Origin: Tersicoccus sp. Bi-70
GTDB lineage: Bacteria > Actinomycetota > Actinomycetes > Actinomycetales > Micrococcaceae
Length of the DNA: 64,000 bases
Assembly: GCF_001968825.1 (NCBI RefSeq)
Contig: NZ_MIEU01000002.1
Span: 310,001 to 374,000 of the forward strand
Reading direction: 5' to 3'
The position numbers and the translations under genes were made by a program. Under the pieces are notes generated by a model. It had not been told where the DNA came from and searched no databases. It was given only the letters and a program-made list of their open reading frames with translations. Of the stretch, positions 18,550 to 28,267 are shown in pieces. Every line of letters begins with the position of its first letter. Position 1 is the stretch's first letter.

Positions 18550-19007
18550 CCACCCCCGAACCGAGCTCACCCGACCCGAGCGCTGCCTCGGCTCCGGACG
18601 CCACCGGCGGCGGGACGGCGAAGAAGCCACGCTCGACGAAGGTGATGTTCGCCTCCACCGTGCTGGTCGTGGAGGGCTTCATCGTCTTCTTCGCGACGCT
18701 CGTCGGCTTCGGTCTCCTGCAGGACCTGCCGAAGCCCGCGGTGCTCGGCGTCGGCGTCGTGCTGGCCATCCTGCTGTTGGCGACCTGCGCGGTGCTGACC
18801 CGGCCCTGGGGTTACGCCGCCGGCTGGATCCTGCAGCTGTTCGTCCTCGCCACGGGCTTCTTCGTGCCACTGATGTTCCTCGTCGGCGCCCTGTGCGTGG
18901 CGGCCTGGTGGTACGGGCTGCGCGCGGGCGGCCGCGTCGACCGGGAGAACCGGCAGCGGGCGGCCGAGCAGGAGCAGTGGGAGCGGGAGCACCCGCTGCC
19001 CGAGTGA
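18546..19007 (+). CDS. DUF4233 membrane protein
   Basis: A 153-aa protein with a Pro/Ser/Ala-rich start, four hydrophobic helices between residues 35 and 125 (FASTVLVVEGFIVFFATLVGFG; VLGVGVVLAILLLATCAVL; GYAAGWILQLFVLATGFFV; MFLVGALCVAAWWYG) and a charged C-terminus. DUF4233 genes follow folC in many actinobacteria. It is coupled to folC by ATGA. Function unknown. Confidence 0.88.
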   Translation: MTTPEPSSPDPSAASAPDATGGGTAKKPRSTKVMFASTVLVVEGFIVFFATLVGFGLLQDLPKPAVLGVGVVLAILLLATCAVLTRPWGYAAGWILQLFVLATGFFVPLMFLVGALCVAAWWYGLRAGGRVDRENRQRAAEQEQWEREHPLPE

Positions 19008-19090
19008 GCGCGAGCGTCCCCGGCCCGCGGCCGGCCCGATAGGGTGATCAGCGGACTTCCGTCACGCTTCAGATCCAGGAGAACACCACC

Positions 19091-19507
19091 GTGAGCACCG
19101 AACGCACCCTCGTCCTCGTCAAGCCCGACGGCGTCTCCCGCGGCCTGACCGGCGCCATCCTCGCCCGCATCGAGGCGAAGGGCTACGCGCTCGTCGACCT
19201 CAAGCTCGTCCACGCGGACCGCGCGATGCTCGAGCAGCACTACGAGGAGCACGTCGGCAAGCCCTTCTACGAGCCGCTCGTCGAGTTCATGCTCTCCGGG
19301 CCGATCGTCGCCGCGACCTTCGAGGGCCAGGGCGTCATCGCCGGGTTCCGGTCGCTCGCCGGGGCCACCGATCCGACGACGGCGGCGCCGGGCACCATCC
19401 GCGGTGACCTCGGCCGCGACTGGGGCGTGAAGGTGCAGCAGAACCTCGTGCACGGTTCGGACTCGCCGGAGTCCGCCGAGCGCGAGCTCGGCATCTGGTT
19501 CGGCTGA
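19091..19507 (+). CDS. ndk: Nucleoside diphosphate kinase
   Basis: A 138-aa enzyme transferring gamma-phosphate from ATP to NDPs through a phosphohistidine; H121 in [20 protein letters not shown] is the catalytic residue. The N-terminus [16 protein letters not shown] is the family start. The GTG at 19091 follows AGGAGAA by 7 bp. A TAGGGT hexamer at 19040-19045 may be its own -10 box. Length is standard for a bacterial NDK. A hairpin terminator follows 16 bp after the stop. Confidence 0.96.
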   Translation: MSTERTLVLVKPDGVSRGLTGAILARIEAKGYALVDLKLVHADRAMLEQHYEEHVGKPFYEPLVEFMLSGPIVAATFEGQGVIAGFRSLAGATDPTTAAPGTIRGDLGRDWGVKVQQNLVHGSDSPESAERELGIWFG

Positions 19508-19523
19508 GTTCCCCGCCCGACAG

Positions 19524-19566
19524 ACCGATGGCCCGGCCGCTCGACACGAGCGACCGGGCCATCGGT
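19524..19566. terminator. Bidirectional terminator between ndk and VKOR
   Basis: 20-bp arms (19524-19543 / 19547-19566) with one mismatch and a 3-nt loop, placed between convergent genes. Confidence 0.8.
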
Positions 19567-19612
19567 GTCTCCGGGGTCGTCCCGGTACGGCACGGCCTCG
19601 GAGCGGGATCGA

Positions 19613-20287
19613 TCAGCGGATGAACAGACCCGCGAAGCGCAGGAAGATCGAGACGACGACGCCGAGGGCGAGCAGCACCGCGACCGGCCACGCCGCGTCC
19701 TGCGCGATGGCCGCGACCTTCGGCGAGGCCGGGATGACGCCGTGGCTGAGGTTGCGCACCGTCGTGTGGACGAGCAGCACGATCATCACGGCCCAGACGA
19801 TCATGCAGTAGATGCACAGGGCGCCGATCACGTACACGGCCTGCGACCACAGCCACACGCAGAAGACGAAACCGAGCGCGATGCCCACGTTCAGCGTCAG
19901 CCAGTACCAGCGGGCGAACCGGGCGCCGGAGAGCAGGGACGCGCCGACGGTGATGATGACGCCGAACGCGACGATGCCGATGAACGGGTTCGGGAAGCCG
20001 AAGAGGTGCGCCTGGGCCGACTTCATCACGGTGCCGCACGAGATGAGCGGGTTGATGTCGCAGCTGGTGATGTGGTTCGGGTCCTTGAGCAGGGCGAGCT
20101 CGTCGAGCACGAGTTCGCCGGCCGCGAGGAAGCCGATGATGCCGCCGATCACGTACAGCCAGCCCATCCGCGCCCGCCGGTAGAGCCCGGGCATCGACCG
20201 GTCGTCCTCGGCGAGGGCGACGCCGGCGGCGTGGGCGCCGTCGCGCTCGTCGTCGGGAGCGTGCCGCGTGCGGGGGTCTGACTTCAC
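19613..20287 (-). CDS. Vitamin K epoxide reductase (VKOR) family protein
   Basis: A 224-aa membrane protein that would reoxidise a periplasmic disulfide-forming protein by passing electrons to quinone, the bacterial counterpart of DsbB. The extracytoplasmic loop has a cysteine pair (C in TSCDI and in LISCGTV) and the membrane active site is C-I-Y-C in GALCIYCMIVW. About five hydrophobic helices are visible. The GTG at 20287 is preferred because the frame upstream lacks coding character; an internal ATG (MPGLYRRAR) is possible. A TAGAAT on the minus strand (20372-20367) may be its -10 box. Confidence 0.88.
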   Translation of the reverse strand: MKSDPRTRHAPDDERDGAHAAGVALAEDDRSMPGLYRRARMGWLYVIGGIIGFLAAGELVLDELALLKDPNHITSCDINPLISCGTVMKSAQAHLFGFPNPFIGIVAFGVIITVGASLLSGARFARWYWLTLNVGIALGFVFCVWLWSQAVYVIGALCIYCMIVWAVMIVLLVHTTVRNLSHGVIPASPKVAAIAQDAAWPVAVLLALGVVVSIFLRFAGLFIR

Positions 20288-20768
20288 GAGAGGGTCCTGA
20301 CTGATCGAGGTGACGGCCGTGCATCCGGCGGCCCCGGTGCTGCCCGGCCACGGCGATGCGGTGCCGATTCTAGCGAAGGCGGGTGGGTGACTCGTGGGAG
20401 CTTCGGGCTGATCCGGGTCGTGGTGTGAGAGAATGACCGGGATCGGCTCGCGGTCCACAACGGCGGGCTGATCCGGCAACAGTCGGTGTGGAGGCCGACG
20501 CGGGTGTCCCTGATACCGGTGTCGACGTCGCCATGACGCGACCGGCCCGATGGTGAGGCGAGCGGTACCCGCCCTTCGCCCGTCGGAGCACACGCGCCGC
20601 CACCCGAGCGTTGACGGCCTGAGCGTGCGGCAACGCCCCTATCGCGGCGCGACCGCCCAGGTGAACAACTCAAGTTTCCGGCCGCCGGGGAATTGCCCGG
20701 TGAGGCCGGTCCAGTCGCCGCGAGGCGCCGGTTGTGGACGGAGCGTCGCGGCTGGAGTACAGCTGAAT
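20288..20768. other. Long intergenic region between VKOR and rne
   Basis: A 481-bp region with no convincing gene. It must hold the divergent promoters of VKOR (possible -10 TAGAAT, minus strand, 20372-20367) and of the RNase gene, whose leader is probably long. A short direct repeat CGGGCTGATCCGG occurs at about 20404 and 20463. I identify no riboswitch or RNA family here. Confidence 0.4.
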
Positions 20769-23700
20769 ATGACTATGGACAACGCTGGTTCCGTCACGGA
20801 ACCGGAGCAGACGCCGGCATCGACCCTCGCCGACACCGGCGAGACCGCGGGCGACACGCCCGACCAGAGCCCTGCCGCCGCGCAGGCCGAGACCACCCCG
20901 AGCGACACCGGAACCGAGGCCACCGGGCCCGACGCGGATGCGACCGACGCGATCACCACCGGTGGAACGAGCGCCGACGCAGGCAGCCCGGTCGCCGACG
21001 CCGGTGCAGCCGGCACCACAGCGGAGAGCGCGACGACGGACGGCACCACGGCGGAGAGCACCGACGAGCCGGTCGCCCGCCCCGCGCGGCGACGCAGCAG
21101 CCGCCGCGCCGCCCGACCCGCCGGTGCGGCGGATGCCGCGGCGGAGAGCACCGAGGCCAGTCCGGCGGAGACCCCGGTCGAGGGTTCTGTCGACTCCACC
21201 GCCGAGGACCGGGCGGAGGCAGCCAGCGGCGCAGCCGACGCGACTTCGGTCGACGCGAGCCCGGTCGACGACGCGGCCACCACGCCGGCCGACGACGCGG
21301 CCGCCACGCCCGCCGGCGACGAGGCCGCCGAGAAGCCGGCCACGCGCTCCCGCGGCACCCGCTCCACCCGCACCCGCTCGACCACCGGTCGCGCCACCAG
21401 CCGCCGCAAGGCCGCGGCGACAGAGCAGACTGCCGACCAGGACGCCACCGACGGCGCCGGCGAGACCGCCGAGGATCGGGCCGAGGCCGCCACCGCCGCG
21501 GCCGACGACACGACCACGGCCAGCGTCGCCACGGAGTCGGCGACCGACGAGGCCGGCGACCAGAGCGCCGACCAGGCCACGGGCCGGACGACCGAACAGG
21601 CAACCACCGGCCAGCCCGCCGTCGCGTCGGCGCCGGAGGCGACCAGCGACACCGCGACCGACACCGCCGAGGAGCCCGCCGAGGAGACCGCCGAGCCGTC
21701 GGCCCCGGTGTCCCCGATGTCACTGCTCTTCCAGGCGCCGGACCTCGACCAGCTCCAGGAGCAGGTGCGGGCCCGCAAGGCACAGGCCGCCGAGCCGGTC
21801 GAGGCGGACGAGGACGAGGACGCGGACGACGAGTCCGGTGAGGGCCGCGGCCGCAACCGCCGCGGTGGCCGTCGCGGACGCGGCCGGGGCCGAGGCACGA
21901 CCGGAGCCGACGGCGCCGAGACCGAGGACGACGACACCGACGAGGCGGCCGACGGCGAGTCCGGCGGCCGGGCCTCCGGGGGCAGCGCCGGCAAGGACGA
22001 GAACGGTGACGTGACCTCGCGTCGTCGTCGCCGTCGTCGCCGGGGCGACTCGGACATCGAGCTGACCGGTGGCGAGGACGACGACCCGCCGAACACCATC
22101 ACCCGGGTCCGCGCGCCGCGGTCCCGCACCGAGGCACCGAGCAACAAGGTGACCTCGGTCAAGGGCTCCACCCGGCTCGAGGCCAAGCGGCAGCGCCGGC
22201 GTGACTCCCGCGAGTCGGGCCGCCGCCGTCACGGCATCACCGAGGCCGAGTTCCTGGCCCGCCGCGAGTCGGTCGACCGGCAGATGATCGTCCGTCAGGT
22301 CGAGGAGCGGATCCAGATCGGCGTCCTCGAGGACGGCGTGCTGGCCGAGCACTTCGTGTCCAAGACGCAGCAGGACTCCCTGATCGGCAACGTGTACCTG
22401 GGCAAGGTGCAGAACGTGCTGCCGTCCATGGAGGCGGCGTTCGTCGACATCGGGCGTGGCCGCAACGCCGTGCTGTACGCCGGTGAGGTCAACTGGAACG
22501 CGCCGGGCCTGGAGGGGACGCCGCGCCGCATCGAGGTGGCCCTGAAGTCGGGCGACTCCGTGCTCGTGCAGGTCACCAAGGACCCGATCGGTCACAAGGG
22601 TGCCCGGTTGACCAGCCAGATCTCCCTGCCCGGCCGCTTCCTGGTGTACGTGCCCGGCGGCTCGATGACCGGCATCTCCCGCAAGCTGCCGGACAACGAG
22701 CGTGCGCGGCTGAAGAAGATCCTCAAGGACCGGCTGCCCGAGGGTGCCGGCGTCATCGTGCGCACCGCCGCCGAGGGCGCCTCCGAGGAGGAGCTGACCA
22801 ACGACATCAACCGGCTGCGCGCGCAGTGGGAGGGCATCCAGGCGACCGCCGAGGCGCCGAAGACTCTGGCCCCGCAGATGCTCTACGCCGAGCCGGACCT
22901 GACCATCAAGGTCGTCCGCGACGTCTTCAACGAGGACTTCTCCAAGCTCATCGTCTCCGGCGAGCACGCCTGGGACACCATCGAGGCCTACGTCACCTAC
23001 GTGGCTCCGGACCTGCTCTCCCGGCTGGAGAAGTGGGAGAAGGACGAGGACCTGTTCGCGGCGTCCCGCATCGACGAGCAGATCGCCAAGGCGCTGGACC
23101 GCAAGGTCTTCCTGCCGTCGGGCGGCTCCCTCGTCATCGACCGGACCGAGGCGATGACGGTCGTCGACGTCAACACCGGCCGGTTCACCGGGTCGGGCGG
23201 CAACCTCGAGGAGACGGTCACCAAGAACAACCTCGAGGCGGCCGAGGAGATCGTCCGGCAGCTGCGGCTGCGGGACATCGGCGGCATCATCGTCATCGAC
23301 TTCATCGACATGGTCCTCGAGGCCAACCGCGACCTCGTGCTGCGCCGGCTGGTCGAGTGCCTCGGCCGGGACCGCACCAAGCACCAGGTCGCCGAGGTGA
23401 CCTCGCTCGGGCTCGTGCAGATGACGCGCAAGCGGATGGGCACCGGGCTGCTCGAGGTCTTCTCCGAGACCTGCGAGGCCTGCGCCGGCCGCGGGGTCAT
23501 CACCCACGGGGAGCCCGTGGAGCACCGCCGGCACGCCGGTGGTGGGAGCAACAGCGGCAACGGCGGCAACTCCGGTGGCGGCAACAACAACAACGGCAAC
23601 GGCGGGTCCCGCCAGGAGTCGCGGCCGCCGAAGGCGGAGAAGAAGCGCAATCGGCGTGCGTCCGACAACGCTCCCGAGCAGGCCGCCGCTCCCGCTCCCG

Positions 23701-24722
23701 AGGTGGACGCCGACGCTGCCGAGCGGGCGGCAAAGGCCCGGGCCGCGATGGGCAACATCGCCAAGGCCCTGCACCCCACCGCGGAGGAGGCCGAACTGGC
23801 CGCCGCCGGGGCGGGCACCGGCAGCGCGGAGGCCTCGACCACCGATGCCGCCGTGGCCGAGGCGGCCGGCGCGTCCACGACCGGGCCGCAGGAGTCCGGC
23901 ACCGCCGCGGGCGAGGACGAGTCGCGTCCGAGCCGGCGGGAGCGCCGCCGTCGCGGCCGCGGCCGCCGCAGGAAGTCGACGGGCGAGAACGGCGAGGCCG
24001 GGACGAACGACGAGCAGTCCGCATCCGCGCAGGACGACGACGGCGACGACATCGAACTGACCATCAACGGTGAGCGCGTCACCGTGCCGCACGGCCACCA
24101 GCCTCAGCGCGGTGGCGGAGACGTGACGCTCGAGTCGCTCACCCGGGCGTTCGACCAGGTCGGCGGGCAGCGGTCCGACGACGCCGTCGCCGCGGCCGTG
24201 CAGAACGCGCTGCGGGCGGCGGACGACGCCGACGACGAGGCGCCCGAGGACGAGGGCGACGACGAGGCGGAGAGCACCACGACCGCCGACGAGTCGACCA
24301 GCCGCAACAAGTCGAGCAACCGCACCGAGACCGCTCCGGTCCGCGAGACCGCTCCGGTCCGCGAGACGGCTCCGGCTGCACCGTCGACTCCCGCGGCCGC
24401 GGCGTTCCCCACCGAGACCCCTGCCGGGGTCCCGTCCGAGCCGGCCGCGCGCCCGCGGCGGCGCTCACGCCGGGCGGCCAGCAGCGGGGTCGGCGACGCG
24501 TCGACCATCACCGTCGTGGACACCGCCGCCCAGCCGGCCGAGCCGTCGACGGCCGTGTTCTCCTCGGTCGCGGCGTCACGCCCGGCCGGCCACGAACCGG
24601 CGGCGGCTCCCACCGTCCTCGGTGTGGGCGTCTCGGCGGCCGACATCGCCCGTCCCGGCCGGGACGGCGCGGAGCACGAGCAGGACCAGACCAGCGCCGA
24701 GGAGGCCGGCAGCGTCGAGTGA
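20769..24722 (+). CDS. rne: Ribonuclease E/G family protein
   Basis: A 1317-aa endoribonuclease for mRNA decay and rRNA processing. Residues 1-460 are low complexity (Ala/Thr/Asp/Glu, then Arg-rich basic patches such as RRGRGRGRG), as in other actinobacterial RNase E proteins. The catalytic half runs from about residue 500: S1 domain (IGNVYLGKVQNVLPSMEAAFVDIGRGRNAVLY), 5' sensor, and DNase I-like region with catalytic Asp residues in VVDVNTG (about 797) and IVIDFIDM (about 844). C-E-A-C after FSETCEACAGRG is the zinc-link. The C-terminal 400 residues are again disordered, with an Asn/Gly-rich stretch. The ATG at 20769 has GGAG upstream; a second ATG lies at 20775. Confidence 0.93.
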   Translation: MTMDNAGSVTEPEQTPASTLADTGETAGDTPDQSPAAAQAETTPSDTGTEATGPDADATDAITTGGTSADAGSPVADAGAAGTTAESATTDGTTAESTDEPVARPARRRSSRRAARPAGAADAAAESTEASPAETPVEGSVDSTAEDRAEAASGAADATSVDASPVDDAATTPADDAAATPAGDEAAEKPATRSRGTRSTRTRSTTGRATSRRKAAATEQTADQDATDGAGETAEDRAEAATAAADDTTTASVATESATDEAGDQSADQATGRTTEQATTGQPAVASAPEATSDTATDTAEEPAEETAEPSAPVSPMSLLFQAPDLDQLQEQVRARKAQAAEPVEADEDEDADDESGEGRGRNRRGGRRGRGRGRGTTGADGAETEDDDTDEAADGESGGRASGGSAGKDENGDVTSRRRRRRRRGDSDIELTGGEDDDPPNTITRVRAPRSRTEAPSNKVTSVKGSTRLEAKRQRRRDSRESGRRRHGITEAEFLARRESVDRQMIVRQVEERIQIGVLEDGVLAEHFVSKTQQDSLIGNVYLGKVQNVLPSMEAAFVDIGRGRNAVLYAGEVNWNAPGLEGTPRRIEVALKSGDSVLVQVTKDPIGHKGARLTSQISLPGRFLVYVPGGSMTGISRKLPDNERARLKKILKDRLPEGAGVIVRTAAEGASEEELTNDINRLRAQWEGIQATAEAPKTLAPQMLYAEPDLTIKVVRDVFNEDFSKLIVSGEHAWDTIEAYVTYVAPDLLSRLEKWEKDEDLFAASRIDEQIAKALDRKVFLPSGGSLVIDRTEAMTVVDVNTGRFTGSGGNLEETVTKNNLEAAEEIVRQLRLRDIGGIIVIDFIDMVLEANRDLVLRRLVECLGRDRTKHQVAEVTSLGLVQMTRKRMGTGLLEVFSETCEACAGRGVITHGEPVEHRRHAGGGSNSGNGGNSGGGNNNNGNGGSRQESRPPKAEKKRNRRASDNAPEQAAAPAPEVDADAAERAAKARAAMGNIAKALHPTAEEAELAAAGAGTGSAEASTTDAAVAEAAGASTTGPQESGTAAGEDESRPSRRERRRRGRGRRRKSTGENGEAGTNDEQSASAQDDDGDDIELTINGERVTVPHGHQPQRGGGDVTLESLTRAFDQVGGQRSDDAVAAAVQNALRAADDADDEAPEDEGDDEAESTTTADESTSRNKSSNRTETAPVRETAPVRETAPAAPSTPAAAAFPTETPAGVPSEPAARPRRRSRRAASSGVGDASTITVVDTAAQPAEPSTAVFSSVAASRPAGHEPAAAPTVLGVGVSAADIARPGRDGAEHEQDQTSAEEAGSVE

Positions 24723-24749
24723 TGCGGCGCTGATACGCTGCCACGAGTG

Positions 24750-24820
24750 ACACGGGGTGCCCGCACCGGGCTGAGAGAACACCCGTCGAACCTGATCTAG
24801 TTAGCACTAGCGAAGGGATG
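24750..24820 (+). promoter_or_regulatory. TPP riboswitch (thi box)
   Basis: Classic thi-box elements are present: ACGGGGTGCCC, GGGCTGAGAG, ACACCCGT, and the 3' part GAACCTGATCTAGTTAGCACTAGCGAAGGGATG. Its closing 3' strand (GAAGGGA) doubles as the ribosome site of thiM, 5-10 bp before its GTG, so TPP binding should block translation of thiM and hence the coupled operon. A TACGCT hexamer at 24734 may be the promoter -10. Confidence 0.95.
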
Positions 24821-24825
24821 TCGCC

Positions 24826-25800
24826 GTGAACGACGTCGATCCGTCCATCCTCGAATCCGCTGCCGATCCGTCGGACGCGCTGTCCCTGACGGCGTCCCGG
24901 TTGCTGCACGCCGTCCGGCAGGATCAGCCGCTGATCCAGTGCCTGACCAACAGTGTGGTCACCAACTACACGGCCAACGTCCTGCTCGCCGCGGGCGCGT
25001 CCCCGGCGATGACCGACATCAGCGGGGAGGCCGGCCCGTTCGCGCGGATCGCCTCCGGTCTGCTGGTCAACCTCGGCACGCCCACCCCCGAACAGCGGCT
25101 CGCGATGCGGGAGGCGGTCGCGGCACGCCGAGCCGTCGGCGGTCGCTGGGTGCTGGACCCCGTCGCCGTCGGTGCCCTGCCGGTGCGCACCGCCCTCGCG
25201 GCCGACCTGCTCGAGTACGGTCCCACCGTCATCCGCGGCAACGCCTCCGAGATCCGCGCGCTGGCGGGACAGAGCGGCGGAGGTCGCGGGGTGGACAGCA
25301 CCGACGCGACCGCCGACGCCGTCCCGGCCGCGATCGACCTGGCGACCCGCACCGGGGGTGCGGTCGCCGTCTCCGGTGCGGTCGACGAGATCGTCGGCGC
25401 CGTTCCCTCTGACCAGCCCGTCGCGTCCGGTCAGGCAGCCTCGGGCGGGCTGGAGCACTACCGCAACCACCACGACGCCGCGCTGCTGACCCGGGTGACC
25501 GGCGGCGGCTGCGCCCTCGGCGCCGTGATCGCCGCCTTCCTCGCCGTCGGGCCCGACGAGAGCCCCGCCGTCTGCGCCGCGCTGGCCACCGGCTACTACA
25601 CGCTCGCCGCCCGTCAGGCCACCGAGATCAGCACCGGGCCCGGATCCTTCGCCGTCGCGCTGCTGGACCGGCTCGCCGCCATCAGCCCCGGCGAGTTCGC
25701 CGCCGACACCGGCATCAGCGCCGCCGACCGAGCACCGAGCAGTGCAACGGGCAGTGACGCCGCGGGCGACGCCGCCGGGCTCGCCCGGAGCAGCCGGTGA
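24826..25800 (+). CDS. thiM: Hydroxyethylthiazole kinase
   Basis: A 324-aa enzyme phosphorylating the thiazole alcohol for thiamine salvage. Family signatures: [29 protein letters not shown] at the N-terminus, the substrate/ATP residues in WVLDPVAVG and RGNASEI, and the anion-hole [11 protein letters not shown]. It is longer than the usual ~265 aa: an insert after [12 protein letters not shown] and an Ala/Ser-rich C-terminal tail account for the difference. The GTG start at 24826 lies right after the TPP riboswitch, and the stop overlaps thiE as GTGA. Confidence 0.95.
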   Translation: MNDVDPSILESAADPSDALSLTASRLLHAVRQDQPLIQCLTNSVVTNYTANVLLAAGASPAMTDISGEAGPFARIASGLLVNLGTPTPEQRLAMREAVAARRAVGGRWVLDPVAVGALPVRTALAADLLEYGPTVIRGNASEIRALAGQSGGGRGVDSTDATADAVPAAIDLATRTGGAVAVSGAVDEIVGAVPSDQPVASGQAASGGLEHYRNHHDAALLTRVTGGGCALGAVIAAFLAVGPDESPAVCAALATGYYTLAARQATEISTGPGSFAVALLDRLAAISPGEFAADTGISAADRAPSSATGSDAAGDAAGLARSSR

Positions 25801-26534
25801 CGGGCCCGTCCACCGGGCCCCTCGCGCCGGAGGCGCTGACGCTGTACCTCGTGACCGACACGGCGCTGGCCGCCGGTCCCACCGGATCCCGCAGCGTGCT
25901 CGACGTCGTGACCGCGGCGGTCGCCGGCGGTGTCACCTGCGTGCAGCTGCGCGAGAAGCACGCCTCCGCCCGCACGTTCCTCGATCTCGTCGTGGCGGTC
26001 GCGGACCGGGTGGGGGACTGCGTGCCCGTCCTGGTCAACGACCGCGTCGACGTCTTCCTCGCCGCCCGGCGGGCCGGGGCCGCCGTCGCGGGCGTGCACG
26101 TGGGCCAGGACGACCTGCCCGCCACCGCGGTCCGCGACCTGGTCGGCCCGGACGCCGTCGTCGGACTGAGCGCGTCGACCCCGGCCGAGATCGACGCCGT
26201 CGCCGCCCTGCCGGCGGGCACCGTCGACTACCTCGGCATCGGCGCGGTGCACACCACCGCCACCAAACCGGACGCCCCGGCGCCGCTCGGCGTCGACGGC
26301 TTTGCCCGCGCCGCGGCGGCCGTCCGTTCGTCCTCCGGTCTGTCCGTCGTCGCCATCGGCGGGGTCACGGAGGCCGACGCCGCACCGCTGCGCACGGCCG
26401 GCGCCACCGGCATCGCCGTCGTCTCGGCGATCTGCGCCGCCGAGGACCCGGAGGCCGCGGCCCGTGCGCTGCTGGGCGCCGTCGACGCCGCCGGCCCGGC
26501 CGGCCCCCCCGACTCTCCAGGAGCATCCCGATGA
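25797..26534 (+). CDS. thiE: Thiamine-phosphate synthase
   Basis: A 245-aa TIM-barrel enzyme joining HMP-PP and thiazole phosphate. Motifs: [71 protein letters not shown] and the phosphate-binding [11 protein letters not shown]. It starts with a GTG overlapping the thiM stop and ends in an ATGA overlap with the thiD-tenA gene, so the three proteins are made from one coupled message. Confidence 0.95.
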   Translation: MTGPSTGPLAPEALTLYLVTDTALAAGPTGSRSVLDVVTAAVAGGVTCVQLREKHASARTFLDLVVAVADRVGDCVPVLVNDRVDVFLAARRAGAAVAGVHVGQDDLPATAVRDLVGPDAVVGLSASTPAEIDAVAALPAGTVDYLGIGAVHTTATKPDAPAPLGVDGFARAAAAVRSSSGLSVVAIGGVTEADAAPLRTAGATGIAVVSAICAAEDPEAAARALLGAVDAAGPAGPPDSPGASR

Positions 26535-28267
26535 CCGTCCGTATCCTCAGCATCGCCGGCACCGACCCCACGGGGGGCGCGGGCATCCAGGCGGATCTGA
26601 AGTCCATCTCGGCGCTCGGGGGCTACGGCATGGCCGTCGTCACCTGCCTCGTCGCCCAGAACACTCACGGCGTGCGCAGCATCCACACGCCGCCGGTCGC
26701 CTTCCTGCGGGAGCAGCTCGACGCCGTCTCCGACGACGTGACCATCGACGCGGTCAAGATCGGGATGCTCGGCAACGCCGAGGTGGCCACCACGGTGCAC
26801 GCCTGGCTCACCGACCAGCGCGCGGCCGGGCGGCGGTTCCCCGTCATTCTCGATCCCGTGATGGTCGCCAGCAGCGGGGACCGGCTCCTCGACCAGGACG
26901 CGGAGGACGCCGTCCGCGCTCTCGCCGCCGCCCACGCCGACCTGCTCACCCCCAACCTGGCCGAGCTCGCCATCCTCGACGGCTCGGACGGCACGCCGCG
27001 GGACCTGCTGGACGGCAACGATCGCCGGGACCCGGCCGAGGACTGGGAGCGCGCCCTGGCGGCCGGTCGTCGCGTCGCCGCCCGCACGGACAGCGTCGTC
27101 CTGGTCAAGGGCGGGCACCTGCCGGGGGAGCGGACGCCGGACGCGCTGGTCGCGCCGGACGGCACCCTGTTCGCCGAGCTCACCGGCCCCCGCGTGGCCA
27201 CCACGAACACCCACGGCACCGGGTGCTCGCTGTCCTCCGCGGTGGCCACGCTGTACGCGCGGACCGGTGCGTGGCCGGCGTCGCTCGCGGCCGCGAAACG
27301 ATGGCTGACCGGAGCCCTGGCCGCGGCGGACGGGCTCCACGTCGGCTACGGCACCGGACCCGTCCATCACGGGCACCACCTCGACGCCGCCGTCGACGCG
27401 TACCTCGCGGACGCCGAAACGGTTGCCGCGTCCGAAGCCGACGCCGCTGCCGGGTCCGAAGCCGACGCCGTCGACAACTCAGTCGACACCGCCGATGCCA
27501 CCGACACCTCGTCCACCGGCACCGGGCGGTTCACCGACGGGCTGTGGCAGCGCTCCACCGAGGTTCGCCGGGAGATCGACGAGCTCGAGTTCATCGTCCG
27601 GCTCGCCGACGGCACCCTGCCGGAGCCCCGGTTCCGCGCCTATCTCGCCCAGGACGCCGCCTACCTGCAGGCGTACAGCCGGGCCCTGTCCGCGCTGGCC
27701 GACTCCTCCGCGCCGGCGCACGTGCGGACGTTCTTCGCGCGGGGCGCGATCACCGCCGCGACCGAGGAGACCGTGCTGCACCGGCAGTGGCTGGGCGACG
27801 ACGACGGCGCGGACCTGCCGATCGGGCCGGTCACCGCCCAGTACATCGACTTCCTGCTCGCGCACACCGGTCGGGAGTCGTGGCAGGTCGGGGTGGCCGC
27901 GGTGCTGCCGTGCTACTGGCTGTACGCCGAGATCGCGGCGACGCTCTCCCGCGGGCTGGAGGCGCACCGGGCGTCCGCGCCGGATCCGTCCTCGCCGGCG
28001 GCGGACGGCGATCACCCGTACGCGACCTGGCTCGCGGCCTACGACGACCCCGGCTTCCAGGACGCCGCCGCGGCCTGCCGCGCCCTCGTCGACGAAGCCG
28101 CGGCGACCGCCGACGAGGCGACCCGACGCGCCATGACGACGGCGTTCCTGCGGGCGTGCGAGCTGGAGCGGGACTTCTTCGCCGCCGAGCTGCCCGGGCC
28201 GGGTCGCGCCGTCCGCGCCGAGCGGGCGACGGCGGCGCCGGCCGACCCGGTCAGTTCGCGAGGCTGA
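26531..28267 (+). CDS. thiD: Bifunctional HMP-phosphate kinase / aminopyrimidine aminohydrolase (ThiD-TenA fusion)
   Basis: A 578-aa fusion. Residues 1-290 are ThiD (SIAGTDPTGGAGIQADLKSISALGGYG; DPVMVASSGDRLL; TPNLAEL; HGTGCSLSSA), which phosphorylates HMP and HMP-P. An Ala/Asp/Ser-rich linker (about 290-335) leads to a TenA domain with D375, nucleophile C461 in LPCYWLYAEI, and E544/E546 in ACELERDFF, so the thiaminase-II/salvage site looks intact. Such fusions occur in actinobacteria and resemble yeast THI20. The last 17 bp overlap the convergent DUF427 gene. Confidence 0.93.
   Translation: MTVRILSIAGTDPTGGAGIQADLKSISALGGYGMAVVTCLVAQNTHGVRSIHTPPVAFLREQLDAVSDDVTIDAVKIGMLGNAEVATTVHAWLTDQRAAGRRFPVILDPVMVASSGDRLLDQDAEDAVRALAAAHADLLTPNLAELAILDGSDGTPRDLLDGNDRRDPAEDWERALAAGRRVAARTDSVVLVKGGHLPGERTPDALVAPDGTLFAELTGPRVATTNTHGTGCSLSSAVATLYARTGAWPASLAAAKRWLTGALAAADGLHVGYGTGPVHHGHHLDAAVDAYLADAETVAASEADAAAGSEADAVDNSVDTADATDTSSTGTGRFTDGLWQRSTEVRREIDELEFIVRLADGTLPEPRFRAYLAQDAAYLQAYSRALSALADSSAPAHVRTFFARGAITAATEETVLHRQWLGDDDGADLPIGPVTAQYIDFLLAHTGRESWQVGVAAVLPCYWLYAEIAATLSRGLEAHRASAPDPSSPAADGDHPYATWLAAYDDPGFQDAAAACRALVDEAAATADEATRRAMTTAFLRACELERDFFAAELPGPGRAVRAERATAAPADPVSSRG

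Noticed and set aside
13625-18630. Minus-strand frames of 885-1046 codons opposite ileS and folC
   Set aside because: Composition (Val/Arg/Gly/Asp runs) is that of antisense shadows in GC-rich DNA; no recognisable domain.
20769-24722. Repeats in rne as a CRISPR or tandem-repeat array
   Set aside because: They are codon-level low-complexity Ala/Thr/Glu repeats inside a gene, without regular spacers. No CRISPR array is visible anywhere in the window.
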